Origin: Serratia quinivorans
GTDB taxonomy: Bacteria; Pseudomonadota; Gammaproteobacteria; Enterobacterales; Enterobacteriaceae
Reading direction: 5' to 3'
NCBI RefSeq assembly: GCF_946227985.1
Contig: NZ_CAMKGL010000003.1
Span: forward strand, 1 to 64,000
DNA: 64,000 bases
Part shown: piece by piece, positions 44,504-53,424 of the stretch
How positions within the stretch are numbered: the stretch's first letter is position 1
Layout: each line of letters begins with the position of its first letter
Made by a program: the position numbers and the translations under genes
Notes under the pieces: model-generated
What the model was told of the DNA's origin: nothing
Databases searched by the model: none
Seen by the model: only the letters and a program-made list of their open reading frames with translations

Positions 44504-47034
44504 GACAGCTCCTCATCCCGCTTCGGCAGCGTTTTCACCCGGCTGGTATAGGCGTTGTCCAGCCGCGTCTCCCTATTAATAAAGGATTGTGACAGATCGG
44601 CACGGAACAGATTGGCCGCGGTAAAGTCCGCGCCGCCCAGTTGGGTTTTCTGCATCAGTGCGCCCATCAGGTTGGCTCCGGTGAAATTGGCCAGGCGGAA
44701 ATCAATGCGGATCAACAGGCTCCCGACCAGGTTGGCGCGGGTGAAATTCGCCTTCTGGCAGTCCGCCTCGCTGAGATCGCTGTTCTCCACCTTCGCCAAC
44801 GTAAAGTTCGCCTGCGTAAGTAAAGCCTGGCGCAGGTTACTTTCTTTCAGCGTTGCTTCGCTAAAGTCCGCGCCGCTTAAGTCACTCTCCATTACGGCTG
44901 CGCAGGTCAGCAGGCTGGCCGCTTTAAACTGGGCGTACGGCAGTTTGCTCTCCACCCAGTTACAGCTTTCAAGCCACGCACCGTTGAAGATCGCTGCCTG
45001 CAACTCGCACTGTTGGAATACGGTCTTACGCAGTCTGGCCTCGCTGAAGTCGAGCTGCGGCAGCGTCAAATTCATAACGATACACTCCTCCAGTTCGGCA
45101 CGATGGAAACGGCAATGGCTAACACCGACCTGGCGCAGCAACAGCGTTTTTAGCGTGGCACGGCTGAAGTCACAGTCTTCAAACAGGGCATCATCCAGTT
45201 GGGTTTCCGTCAGGTTGGCACCGCTAAAATCGGTCTGTCGGCACTGGGCCAACGCCAGGCTGGCTTTGGTCAGATTGCATTCACGCAGCGAACTGTTGCG
45301 CAAATCGGTCCGCGCCAACATCGCCTCGCTAAAATCAGCGCCGTCCAACTGACAGCCGCTGAGATCGACGCTTTCCAGCAACGCCTTACGGAAATTAGCG
45401 CCGCGAAAATCCATGCCGGAGAGGTCCGCGCCGGTGAAATCCAACTCGCTAAAGTCTCCTCCGCACGCCATGGTGTTCGAAGCGCGCTGGCGAATAATCC
45501 GGGCGATATCCCCCGTCATGCGTTGCGCCGGCGGTTGATGCTGGACCGCCATCAGATACATCTGGTGTAGCGATTCCCGGCTCTGCGCCAATTTCTTCGC
45601 CGTCATGCTGTCCGCATGTTGATGCAACATTTCCTGCATACGGTGCATTGATTCCGGGCCACGCGGTCGATTATCCTGTTTAGCATCCTGGCGGGCTTCC
45701 ACCTCAGCCTGCCGCGCCTCGGCCTGTGCTTTCATCTCCTCAGCCTGGCGCTCCAGTCGTTCGACAAACTCCGGCAGTTCATCCAGCCTCGGCATCTCTG
45801 GCAGCGAAATATCCGCCAGAAGCTCGTTAACGTCCCGCCCTTCAGCCTCAAGCCTGGCGCGGTGCTGTTCGCGTATTTTACTTACCCGGTTTTGCATATT
45901 GTTTTGCATCGGGCTGTCTGTTTGCTGCATTTCGCTGTCGATCCAGGGACCGATAAGTTCTTCCGGCAACAAATCTTTTTCACGGAAAGCAAACAGCGCC
46001 CCCTTCCCCTTATCCAGCCGCTGGGCCAGCACCTTGCGATAGTGATTGGCCGAACGAGTGGTGCCGTTTTTCTCCAGCGCCGGCATCAGTTGCAGCACAT
46101 CCGCTGCATCATCCTCATTAATGCGGCAACTGCCCTGCCAGATCAGCATCATCTGTTCCCGATGCGGGAAGAACCAGACCGTGGTGGCACGCAGCGCAAT
46201 CTCTTCAAACAGCGTTTCATCCCCGCGCTGACGGTTGATAAAGCAGCGCGCCTGCCATGGCGGCAGCTTGCCCGACTGCAGCGGCTTTTCCGGATGCATA
46301 TTCCAGATGCGCCACTCGGCTTCAGGCGGCAACTCGCCCTGCTCCGGCCACCATTGATCCGGGCTGGCGGCATTGAATACACGCCAGTCGGCGTCGCGGG
46401 CCAGGCCTGGAAAGTCATTCTTCAGCCAGTTGGCATCATAGGCTTTGCCCATGCGCTTAAAACGACGCGGCCAGGTCATGTCCAACGGCCCAAAGCTTAC
46501 CGGCTCGGGCTGCTGCCGCTGTGAGGTCATACGCTGGTGTAGCGGTTCGATATTCGGCAGGCGACGATAAGCCACGCCGTTGTGCAGCTCTTCCACGGCG
46601 CCAATACCATGAGGGTTCTCTTCGTATCCTGCACCGCCAAAAGCACGGCTCCAGTCGAGACGCATTGACTCAAAATTGCGTGGCGGGGTCGGCTGCGAAC
46701 CAGACCAGAAACGATCGCCAAAAGCCAACAGGGTCTTGCTGAGGTTCCCCACGTCAATGCGCACTGCGCAGCTATTTTTTTCTTTCTGATGCTGGGTATA
46801 AGCATTACCCGTCGCCAGAAATTCAGCTCGGACTTTCGGTATGGCCACATCAATGACGCCGCCGCTGGTTTGCAGTTCTTCCGCCGCCAGTTGCCATAAT
46901 TCCACTTCCGGACGTAGCTGGGGCGTTAGGCTCATATCCAGCAGTGCCATCACAGAAACGCCGAGATAATTTTTACCCTGCTGGCGGAAAGGTCGATTTA
47001 ATACGCTCAGACGCAGCGGCTTAATAATCTTCAT
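44500..47034 (-). CDS. DUF2169 protein with C-terminal pentapeptide repeats
   Basis: The 844-residue protein starts with a DUF2169 domain (about 1-310, MKIIKPLRLSVLNRPFRQQG, then DWSRAFGGAGYEENPHG and the later MHPEKP region). A charged coiled-coil linker (about 390-480, VERLERQAEEMKAQAEARQ) follows, and then pentapeptide repeats from about 540 to the end (FTGADLSGMDFRGANF). DUF2169 proteins are T6SS adaptor/chaperone proteins acting with VgrG and PAAR. It is the first gene of this operon. Confidence 0.85.
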   Translation of the reverse strand: MKIIKPLRLSVLNRPFRQQGKNYLGVSVMALLDMSLTPQLRPEVELWQLAAEELQTSGGVIDVAIPKVRAEFLATGNAYTQHQKEKNSCAVRIDVGNLSKTLLAFGDRFWSGSQPTPPRNFESMRLDWSRAFGGAGYEENPHGIGAVEELHNGVAYRRLPNIEPLHQRMTSQRQQPEPVSFGPLDMTWPRRFKRMGKAYDANWLKNDFPGLARDADWRVFNAASPDQWWPEQGELPPEAEWRIWNMHPEKPLQSGKLPPWQARCFINRQRGDETLFEEIALRATTVWFFPHREQMMLIWQGSCRINEDDAADVLQLMPALEKNGTTRSANHYRKVLAQRLDKGKGALFAFREKDLLPEELIGPWIDSEMQQTDSPMQNNMQNRVSKIREQHRARLEAEGRDVNELLADISLPEMPRLDELPEFVERLERQAEEMKAQAEARQAEVEARQDAKQDNRPRGPESMHRMQEMLHQHADSMTAKKLAQSRESLHQMYLMAVQHQPPAQRMTGDIARIIRQRASNTMACGGDFSELDFTGADLSGMDFRGANFRKALLESVDLSGCQLDGADFSEAMLARTDLRNSSLRECNLTKASLALAQCRQTDFSGANLTETQLDDALFEDCDFSRATLKTLLLRQVGVSHCRFHRAELEECIVMNLTLPQLDFSEARLRKTVFQQCELQAAIFNGAWLESCNWVESKLPYAQFKAASLLTCAAVMESDLSGADFSEATLKESNLRQALLTQANFTLAKVENSDLSEADCQKANFTRANLVGSLLIRIDFRLANFTGANLMGALMQKTQLGGADFTAANLFRADLSQSFINRETRLDNAYTSRVKTLPKRDEELS

Positions 47035-47983
47035 ATAATGCGCCTTTAGGCAGCCAGTTAATGAACGCGCTTAAAAAAGGGGGATAATACATCTGTCTAG
47101 GTTTCTATCGCATTAACCCAATGAGTGCAAGATGAGTGTTATAAATGATTATTCCCCAATGTCAGAGAGTAAAAGACAGCCACTGCGCCAGGCGCCCACA
47201 GGCCAAGCGCCAGCGGGGCCAACGCTTTTCGGTCTTGAGCCCTTGCTTAAAAAGGCGGAGACTGATAAATCAAAAATTAAGATTATTCCTAATTAGCCGT
47301 GTTGATCTGCTATTTTTTTGCATTAACCCAAAGTAGCTTCTATTACTAATAAGCGGAACTCCATTATATTAACAATATAAGGTAGCACCCCATGGATATT
47401 GATATACATTTTAAACTGGAAGGCGTGGGGGGGGGGAATAAAAGGATAGGAGCATACATCATTCAGGCTCTGTTTGATAAAGCCATACAGGTTATTTTGA
47501 AATACGACGAACTGAATTGAATCGTCAGTGTTATCCCCGCATTAAAACAATACAATAGCCTCAACCTCCTCTGCTCCCCTCTGACAAGCAGCCGCTAATA
47601 CCCTGCACTCCGTCGGCCGACGATCGACAACGCACAGTAGCAAATTTCAACGCAGATTCATTAGAAGGCTGAAGATAGCGGCTCCCCTTTGGCAAGTTGG
47701 CTTGCTCTACCGGTGGAGCCTGAAAAGCTAATGTATTTCCTGGATGAGGCCCTGGTGAGGCACAATAGGAATAGATTGACTGAGCAAGGCTAACCGCTAT
47801 TTATTACCGCGTATCACGCTATTTTCTAGCCTCGTCACAGTTAATATAAACGCTTGGGCCCCTGACGGGAACGGGTGAAAAACACCCTTGTAATACATTA
47901 CGAAAAGTGATAGTTAAAGCCGTTAGCAAGCTTCAAATTAATTGCAAAAAGACATTATTATCACAGGGAATTATATCACATCC
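47035..47983. other. Low-information gap, mostly noncoding
   Basis: The 949-base region upstream of the DUF2169 gene contains no convincing long gene. It includes the promoter of the VgrG operon and one short frame (47392-47520). A 63-residue frame at 47145-47336 is basic and without family features and is probably chance. The middle of the region is AT-rich and could be a decayed effector or immunity region, but no remnant was recognised. Confidence 0.5.
47392..47520 (+). CDS. Possible small ORF with a G10 tract
   Basis: ATG 47392 opens a 42-residue frame (MDIDIHFKLEGVGGGNKRIG, then LKYDELN). An AAGG sequence lies nine bases upstream. A run of ten G codes for VGGG, in frame as sequenced. 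The protein looks plausible and has no known family. A length change in the G run would truncate or alter it. Confidence 0.35.
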   Translation: MDIDIHFKLEGVGGGNKRIGAYIIQALFDKAIQVILKYDELN

Positions 47984-48394
47984 ATGAAAATCAATATTAC
48001 CGACCAGCCAAATCCGCAAGATGAAGAGTTCGTTATCGACAGCCTTTGGGCTCATAATGAAAAAACCGAACACGTTGATATCCACCCCTTGTTCCTGACC
48101 GTGACCGATGACGAAGGTAAAATCGTTGCCGGGCTGGTGGCCAGAACCTGGTGGGGTGGGCTTGAAGTGCAATATCTTTGGGTCAGCGACCAACATCGTA
48201 AAAGCGGCTATGGCCGTCAACTGATGCTCCAGGCAGAAGAAGAGGCCAGGAAGCGCGGTTGCCACATGGCCTATGTCGATACCTTCGACTTCCAGGCCCG
48301 CGGCTTTTACGAAAAACTGGGCTATCAGCTGTACGGCAACTTGGGCGGCTATGCCAAGAAGCATACGCGCCACTACCTGGCAAAAGAGATTTAA
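47984..48394 (+). CDS. GNAT-family N-acetyltransferase
   Basis: The 136-residue protein has a GNAT core with LEVQYLWVSDQHRKSGYGRQL (the acetyl-CoA pyrophosphate loop RKSGYG) and DTFDFQARGFYEKLGYQLYG. ATG 47984 is used because the coding similarity starts there; an upstream TTG at 47942 would extend it by 14 residues. Its ribosome site is poor. It resembles small enteric GNATs with unknown amine substrate. Confidence 0.85.
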   Translation: MKINITDQPNPQDEEFVIDSLWAHNEKTEHVDIHPLFLTVTDDEGKIVAGLVARTWWGGLEVQYLWVSDQHRKSGYGRQLMLQAEEEARKRGCHMAYVDTFDFQARGFYEKLGYQLYGNLGGYAKKHTRHYLAKEI

Positions 48395-48419
48395 TCCGGT
48401 TGTCATCGGAGAGGTCAGA

Positions 48420-49109
48420 ATGGATTCGCCCGATAAAAATAATGAATTTTATTTGAAAGGTCTGATTGCCATGATGGAGCACTTACGTGAACCATGGGGC
48501 ATTAAGGATCTGGCATCCCGTCATATTTACATGAACCATGCCGCCTACCTCTATACCAACACGCCACTCGATTTTGATGTAGCCGGTAAGCTGGACGACG
48601 AATTTCCCGCCGACTGGGCCGAATGCGCGGCCGATTTTGTTGAACATGACAAAATGACAGAGGTCTCGCGGGAACGGGTTGCGGTGATAGAAACGCATTA
48701 TTGGTACGGGAAAGACAGTCTGACCCCGTTTATCAGCGAAAAACTGCCGATCTACAACGATAAAAAAGAAGTGGTTGGGGTGATGTGGAACGCCAAACCG
48801 CTCAACACCTTATCTCCGCTGAAATTTATCAATCAACAAAAACCCAGCGTTCTGACCACAGAAACCAATAGCACTATTTTCACCCGTGCCGAACTTGACG
48901 TGATATTTTTAATGTTGCAACGGCTGTCGGTGAAAGAGATCGCCAAAATATACAACATCAGCAATAAAACCATAGAAAACAGAATATATAACATCTATCA
49001 AAAATCTGACGTCCATACACAGCAGCAGTTTGAAGAATTTTGCAAATATGCGCATCTGGACAATTACATTCCCGATCGCCTGATAGCTAAAGGCATTCAG
49101 TTTATTTAA
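48420..49109 (+). CDS. LuxR-type regulator with N-terminal PAS-like sensor
   Basis: The 229-residue protein starts MDSPDKNNEFYLKGLIAMM, resembling a PAS-type sensor (YMNHAAYLYTNTPLDFD, then EKLPIYNDKKEVVGVMW), and ends with a LuxR helix-turn-helix (FTRAELDVIFLMLQRLSVKE, then IYNISNKTIENRIYNIYQK). GGAGAGG precedes ATG 48420. Twenty bases separate it from the CodB-like permease, so it may control that gene. Confidence 0.8.
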   Translation: MDSPDKNNEFYLKGLIAMMEHLREPWGIKDLASRHIYMNHAAYLYTNTPLDFDVAGKLDDEFPADWAECAADFVEHDKMTEVSRERVAVIETHYWYGKDSLTPFISEKLPIYNDKKEVVGVMWNAKPLNTLSPLKFINQQKPSVLTTETNSTIFTRAELDVIFLMLQRLSVKEIAKIYNISNKTIENRIYNIYQKSDVHTQQQFEEFCKYAHLDNYIPDRLIAKGIQFI

Positions 49110-49128
49110 TAGCAAGGAATACCTCATC

Positions 49129-50424
49129 GTGATCAAAATTGAAGACTATCCGTTAACCCGGGTACCTCAGGATAAAAGAGTCTCGTTTTTAAGCGTGGCC
49201 ATTGTGCATATGGGCATGCTGACCGCGCTGGATCAGTTTATGCTGGGCGCCGTATTGGGCCACTCAATGACGCTGTTCGATGCCTTTACCGCTATTTTCG
49301 TCGGCAGCCTGATCTTTGGCGTAGTGACCTACGGCCTCGGGCTGGCGGGGATGCGCGAAGGGATCTCCGGCAGCCTGCTGGCCCGCTGGTGCGGTTTTGG
49401 CCGATTGGGTTCGGTGCTGATCGGCGTGGTGGTGGCCGTCAGCCTGCTGGGCTGGTTTGGCATACAGAACGCCATCTTCGCCAAGTCGCTGGATTTCGCG
49501 CTGGGCAATAAGCTGGGCTTTGGTCTGGCAGCCGGCCTGTCCGGCACCCTGCTGACCATACTGGTGGCCTTTGGCTTCAAGGCATTACGTATCGCCGCCC
49601 GGATTGCGGTACCGATGTTTATTATGCTGGTAGCCTATATCTCTTACATCACCCTCACCGGCCATAATCTGCCGGAAATTATTCAATTAATGCCGCCAGG
49701 TGAGCCACTGTCGATCAGTGCCGGCATCACCATCGTGGTCGGTGGCGCCATCGTTGCCAGCTTGATGACCCCCGACCTGACGCGATACTCCAAGAACGGC
49801 AAGCACGTGTTTGGCGTGACCCTGCTCACCATTGTCGCCGGGGAGTTCGTGGTGAACGGTCTGGCGCTGCTGATCGCCAAAACGCTCGGCACGGCGGATG
49901 TCGTGACCATCATGTCGCAGGTCGCCGGGGGGGCAGGCCTGCTGGTGGTGGTATTCTCTACCTTAAGGGTCAATGACCTCAACCTGTATTCATCTTCACT
50001 GGGCATCGTCAATGCGGTTGAAGGCATGACCGGTAAAAGGCTGAAATACACCGCCACCACGCTGGTGATTGGCGTGTTGGGCACAACGCTTTCGGTGCTG
50101 GGGATCCTGGATCGGTTCGTCGACTTCCTGACGGTACTGGGCGTGGTGTTCCCGCCGATTATCGGCGTGATGCTGGTGGATTATTACTTGCTGCGGACTC
50201 ACCGTAAAATTCTGGATGACAGCCGCCGGGAAGGCAAACTGCCCGACCAGACGCCGACCATTGGCTGGGCAGCGATCGTCGCCAGCATTGCCGGCAGCAT
50301 CGTCGGGTTAGTGACCGAATGGGGCGTGCCGACCATCAACTCATTGCTGGCCGCCAGCCTGTTGTATTGGGTATTCAAGTTGGCGCTGAATCGTTCGCAG
50401 AAACCGGCTCCAGCGCAAAGCTGA
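49129..50424 (+). CDS. CodB-like NCS1 permease
   Basis: The 431-residue protein has about twelve membrane segments and CodB-like blocks: FLSVAIVHMGMLTALDQFML, GSLLARWCGFGRLGS and SLMTPDLTRYSKNG. It starts at GTG 49129 after AGCAAGGAA. A cytosine deaminase gene (codA) is not next to it, so the substrate may be cytosine or a related base. It may be controlled by the LuxR protein before it. Confidence 0.85.
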   Translation: MIKIEDYPLTRVPQDKRVSFLSVAIVHMGMLTALDQFMLGAVLGHSMTLFDAFTAIFVGSLIFGVVTYGLGLAGMREGISGSLLARWCGFGRLGSVLIGVVVAVSLLGWFGIQNAIFAKSLDFALGNKLGFGLAAGLSGTLLTILVAFGFKALRIAARIAVPMFIMLVAYISYITLTGHNLPEIIQLMPPGEPLSISAGITIVVGGAIVASLMTPDLTRYSKNGKHVFGVTLLTIVAGEFVVNGLALLIAKTLGTADVVTIMSQVAGGAGLLVVVFSTLRVNDLNLYSSSLGIVNAVEGMTGKRLKYTATTLVIGVLGTTLSVLGILDRFVDFLTVLGVVFPPIIGVMLVDYYLLRTHRKILDDSRREGKLPDQTPTIGWAAIVASIAGSIVGLVTEWGVPTINSLLAASLLYWVFKLALNRSQKPAPAQS

Positions 50425-50970
50425 CCCGGCGGCAAGCGACGAAATGCGATTACCACTCTCCTGCAACGGGTGAGCGGTAATACAATGGAATGAGGATTTG
50501 GGGGACTAAAAACTGCGGTTTTAAAGCTGAAACCTAATTGGAATTCCCTGGTGTCGGTAGCAAAAACATCCTTTAATACCCAGAGAATGGAAACGCCTCC
50601 CTCCCTGAGCTTTTATTATAGAAGTTGTTGGACAATCTCTTGTTAACTGTTTTGACCGTCAAGAAACACTTCAATATGAATGAACAGTAGCTCACAAAAA
50701 GCACCGTGGTCAACACAAAAGTAGACACAAAACCCACTTTTGTGTTCACTTTTCTCGGCTAACCGTCTAAGCAATTGATTTATATTTAATTACCTTTCTT
50801 TTCCTTTAGGTTCGATAGCATGGAATCATCATTGGGTGTGATACGAGGCCGTTGAACATACGTTTTCAAAGATTAATCAGCCGGTTACCGTCCTTCTTCC
50901 GGTGCCAGTTCTGGACAATATCAGCGCGTGCGATATAGTAAACCCGGCCAGAATATTGTAAGGAATGCTT
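50425..50970. other. Intergenic region with a ten-base inverted repeat
   Basis: The 546-base gap has no gene that I can support. An inverted repeat ACACAAAAGT-N13-ACTTTTGTGT lies at 50713-50745. The sequence before the XRE gene is AT-rich and is probably its promoter. A weak A-rich decay of a mobile-element end is possible but unproven. Confidence 0.45.
50713..50745. repeat. Inverted repeat ACACAAAAGT / ACTTTTGTGT
   Basis: The arms are ten bases long with a thirteen-base spacer. It lies about 220 bases before the XRE-type regulator. It may be an operator, a weak terminator for the permease, or a recombination scar. Confidence 0.4.
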
Positions 50971-51585
50971 ATGAAGACCACTAACGCCCAGCGCAAAAGC
51001 AACATCATTAAGAATATTGAATATCTGATGCGCACCCGCGGCGAAACCAAGGCATCCTTCTCTAACCGTACTGGCCTGACACGCACGACTATCTACAAGA
51101 TCCTCGATGGAAGGGTCAACAACGTGCAGCAAGCTACGGTTAACCGGATTTCAGATTTCTTTGGCGTTTCCTGCGAAGAGATCGAAGACTATGATCTGGA
51201 AAAGCTGGAGCTGCTCAATGAAACACTGTCCACCGAAGGCAATAAAAACCCTTCCGCAATTCCTGTTATTCCGCAGTCGCGTTTTTTAGCGGTTGCCAGC
51301 AAGAAGATCGGCCAACTGGTCACAGAGTTCCCTTTGACTTATTTCTTCGGCGATGAGTCAAATATGGTAGCAATGCGAATAGAGACCGAAATAAAAGGTT
51401 CATTTATCCCAGGCGAGGTCATTATTATAAAACGCCCGCCGGTATTAGTTTGCGATTCGCCTTTATTGTATCACTCGGGAAAATACGGCTTCTTTGTGGT
51501 TAACGACAAAGAAGAAAACGGCATGGAGAAAAATCATCAGGATACCGTGCAATTCCTGGGTTATATCATTGGAGAAAGGCTATAA
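50971..51585 (+). CDS. XRE-family regulator with LexA/S24-like C-terminal domain
   Basis: The 204-residue protein begins MKTTNAQRKSNIIKNIEYLM, has an XRE helix-turn-helix (ETKASFSNRTGLTRTTIYKI), and a C-terminal domain of S24 type (MRIETEIKGSFIPGEVIIIK). No serine/lysine cleavage pair was recognised, so it may sense ligand without self-cleavage. AAGGA is six bases before ATG 50971. Its stop touches the transporter start, so it heads a three-gene operon with a queuosine precursor transporter and queF. Confidence 0.8.
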   Translation: MKTTNAQRKSNIIKNIEYLMRTRGETKASFSNRTGLTRTTIYKILDGRVNNVQQATVNRISDFFGVSCEEIEDYDLEKLELLNETLSTEGNKNPSAIPVIPQSRFLAVASKKIGQLVTEFPLTYFFGDESNMVAMRIETEIKGSFIPGEVIIIKRPPVLVCDSPLLYHSGKYGFFVVNDKEENGMEKNHQDTVQFLGYIIGERL

Positions 51586-52482
51586 ATGGAACCGAATCAA
51601 AAGTTCAAGCTATTGGGCTTTACCCGGCATGGCACTCTGGCTGCCAATGTCATGGTATTAGCCACCGGCAAAACCATTACCATGGGGCTCAATGAGCTGG
51701 CCGACAGCGACATATCGGAAGATTTGAGCAGACATGAGCTACAGGCACTGTATCGCAAAATCTACGGCAACAACCAGCAGCAAACCGCCTATGAGCTCAG
51801 CGATCGCCATGAAAGATCCTGGTACGCCTACCTGATCATTACCGTGGCACTCAGCGTGATTTATATCTTCTCAACCCTGTGCGGCGTCAAACCGATTGAA
51901 ATTGCTGCATTGAACATCATCACGCCCCCGGCAATATTTATTTACCCACTGACCTTTATCCTGGTGGATATTCTGAACGAATTTTATGGGCTGCGGCTGG
52001 CCAGGCGCACCATTATCATTTCGTTTATGGCCAACCTGATTTTTGTGCTGGGCGTTTGGGCAACCACGCTGGTACCGAGCATTCCACAGTGGGAGTTCAG
52101 CAAGACTTATGACGGTATCGTCCACAGCATCATGGCGGTGCTGGTGGCCTCATCTGCCGCCTATTTAATCTCCGAGAACGTCAACTCCTACCTGCTGTGC
52201 AAAATCAAAGAGCTGACCAACTCTCGCTATCTGTTTGTAAGGGTGATCACCAGCACCGTGGTGGCCTCGGCCATCGACAGCCTGGTGTTCTGTACCCTGG
52301 CGTTCTACAACGTTTTGAGCTGGGACATCATCAAAACCATGATCCTGTCGCAGTTCCTGATTAAGGTGGTCTACGCCCTGGTGGGTGTCGGGCCGATATA
52401 CGCCGCCCGTAGCCTGTTTAACCGTTATATCAATACCGATCTTGCAAGGAGCAATGAATATGCATATCAAAAAACAAGATAA
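51586..52482 (+). CDS. Queuosine precursor transporter (YhhQ/Vut_1 family), N-terminally extended
   Basis: The 298-residue protein has a hydrophilic segment of about 75 residues and then a YhhQ-like membrane core ([53 protein letters not shown]). This family imports preQ0 or preQ1. Typical members lack the N-terminal extension, which resembles no known domain. It overlaps queF slightly and follows the XRE gene directly. Confidence 0.82.
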   Translation: MEPNQKFKLLGFTRHGTLAANVMVLATGKTITMGLNELADSDISEDLSRHELQALYRKIYGNNQQQTAYELSDRHERSWYAYLIITVALSVIYIFSTLCGVKPIEIAALNIITPPAIFIYPLTFILVDILNEFYGLRLARRTIIISFMANLIFVLGVWATTLVPSIPQWEFSKTYDGIVHSIMAVLVASSAAYLISENVNSYLLCKIKELTNSRYLFVRVITSTVVASAIDSLVFCTLAFYNVLSWDIIKTMILSQFLIKVVYALVGVGPIYAARSLFNRYINTDLARSNEYAYQKTR

Positions 52483-53302
52483 AATCACCCATCTTGGCGC
52501 CAACTCCGATTATCCGGACCAGTATGCTCCCGAATTGCTCGAAGCCCTGCCGCGCGCACGCGGCCGCGATTTGATCGGCGTGGATGAACGCAAACTGCCA
52601 TTTAGCGGCTTCGACCTGTGGACCGCCTTCGAACTTTCCTGGCTCAACGCCAAAGGTAAACCGGTGGTGGGCATTGGTGAATTTACCCTGCCCCATTCGT
52701 CCACCAACCTGATCGAGTCCAAATCATTCAAACTGTATCTCAACAGCTTTAACCAGACGCGCTTCGACAGCGTGGAACAGGTCAGCGCCGCGATGCAAAA
52801 AGATCTGTCGCACGCCGCAAATGGTCAGGTTGGGGTGAAGCTGTATCCGGGGTTAGACGGTTATTCAGCGCAGATCGACGCCCTACCGGGCATCAATATC
52901 GATGGCCTGGATATCGCTGTGGATGACTTTGATTTCAAACCGGAATATCTGATTGGTGCCACCAGCGAACAGGCGGAAATGGTGACGGAGACGCTGTCGT
53001 CCAACCTGCTGAAATCCAACTGTCTGGTAACCAATCAGCCGGACTGGGGCAGCGTGGTGATCCACTATCAGGGCCGTAAAATCGATCGCGAGCGCCTGCT
53101 GCGCTACCTGATCTCCTTCCGCCAGCATAATGAGTTCCACGAGCAGTGTGTCGAGCGTATTTTCAACGACATCAAACAAAGCTGCCAGCCGGAGAAACTC
53201 AGCGTGTTCGCCCGCTATACCCGCCGTGGCGGGCTGGACATCAACCCGTTCCGCAGCGATTTTGAAACGGTGCCGACCCTCGGTCGTTTGATCAGGCAAT
53301 AA
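52460..53302 (+). CDS. queF: QueF, NADPH-dependent preQ0 reductase
   Basis: QueF reduces preQ0 to preQ1 in the queuosine pathway. The 280-residue protein matches the long unimodular form. It shows the QueF motif [16 protein letters not shown], the catalytic cysteine in [15 protein letters not shown], and the proton donor aspartate seven residues after it. ATG 52460 is chosen over 52454 because AAGGAG is eight bases before it. With the XRE and transporter genes it forms a salvage or rewiring cassette for deazaguanine. Confidence 0.93.
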   Translation: MHIKKQDKITHLGANSDYPDQYAPELLEALPRARGRDLIGVDERKLPFSGFDLWTAFELSWLNAKGKPVVGIGEFTLPHSSTNLIESKSFKLYLNSFNQTRFDSVEQVSAAMQKDLSHAANGQVGVKLYPGLDGYSAQIDALPGINIDGLDIAVDDFDFKPEYLIGATSEQAEMVTETLSSNLLKSNCLVTNQPDWGSVVIHYQGRKIDRERLLRYLISFRQHNEFHEQCVERIFNDIKQSCQPEKLSVFARYTRRGGLDINPFRSDFETVPTLGRLIRQ

Positions 53303-53315
53303 CCGTTCATCTTGT

Positions 53316-53340
53316 CATGCCCCCGCCCGGGGGCATGATT
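53316..53340 (+). terminator. Hairpin after queF
   Basis: CATGCCCCC pairs with GGGGGCATG around a four-base loop. The T-run is short (ATTTC). It probably ends the queF transcript. Confidence 0.65.
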
Positions 53341-53424
53341 TCCCCCGTCATCTCTTTGTTATTTTTCGCCATTACCGTCGTTAACAACTATCTTCAAAAC
53401 ACCCCTCAGGGAGATTAACGACGC

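Noticed and set aside
47145-47336. 63-residue basic frame in the gap before the GNAT gene
   Set aside because: Its composition looks random (many R, Q and C), with no ribosome site and no family similarity.
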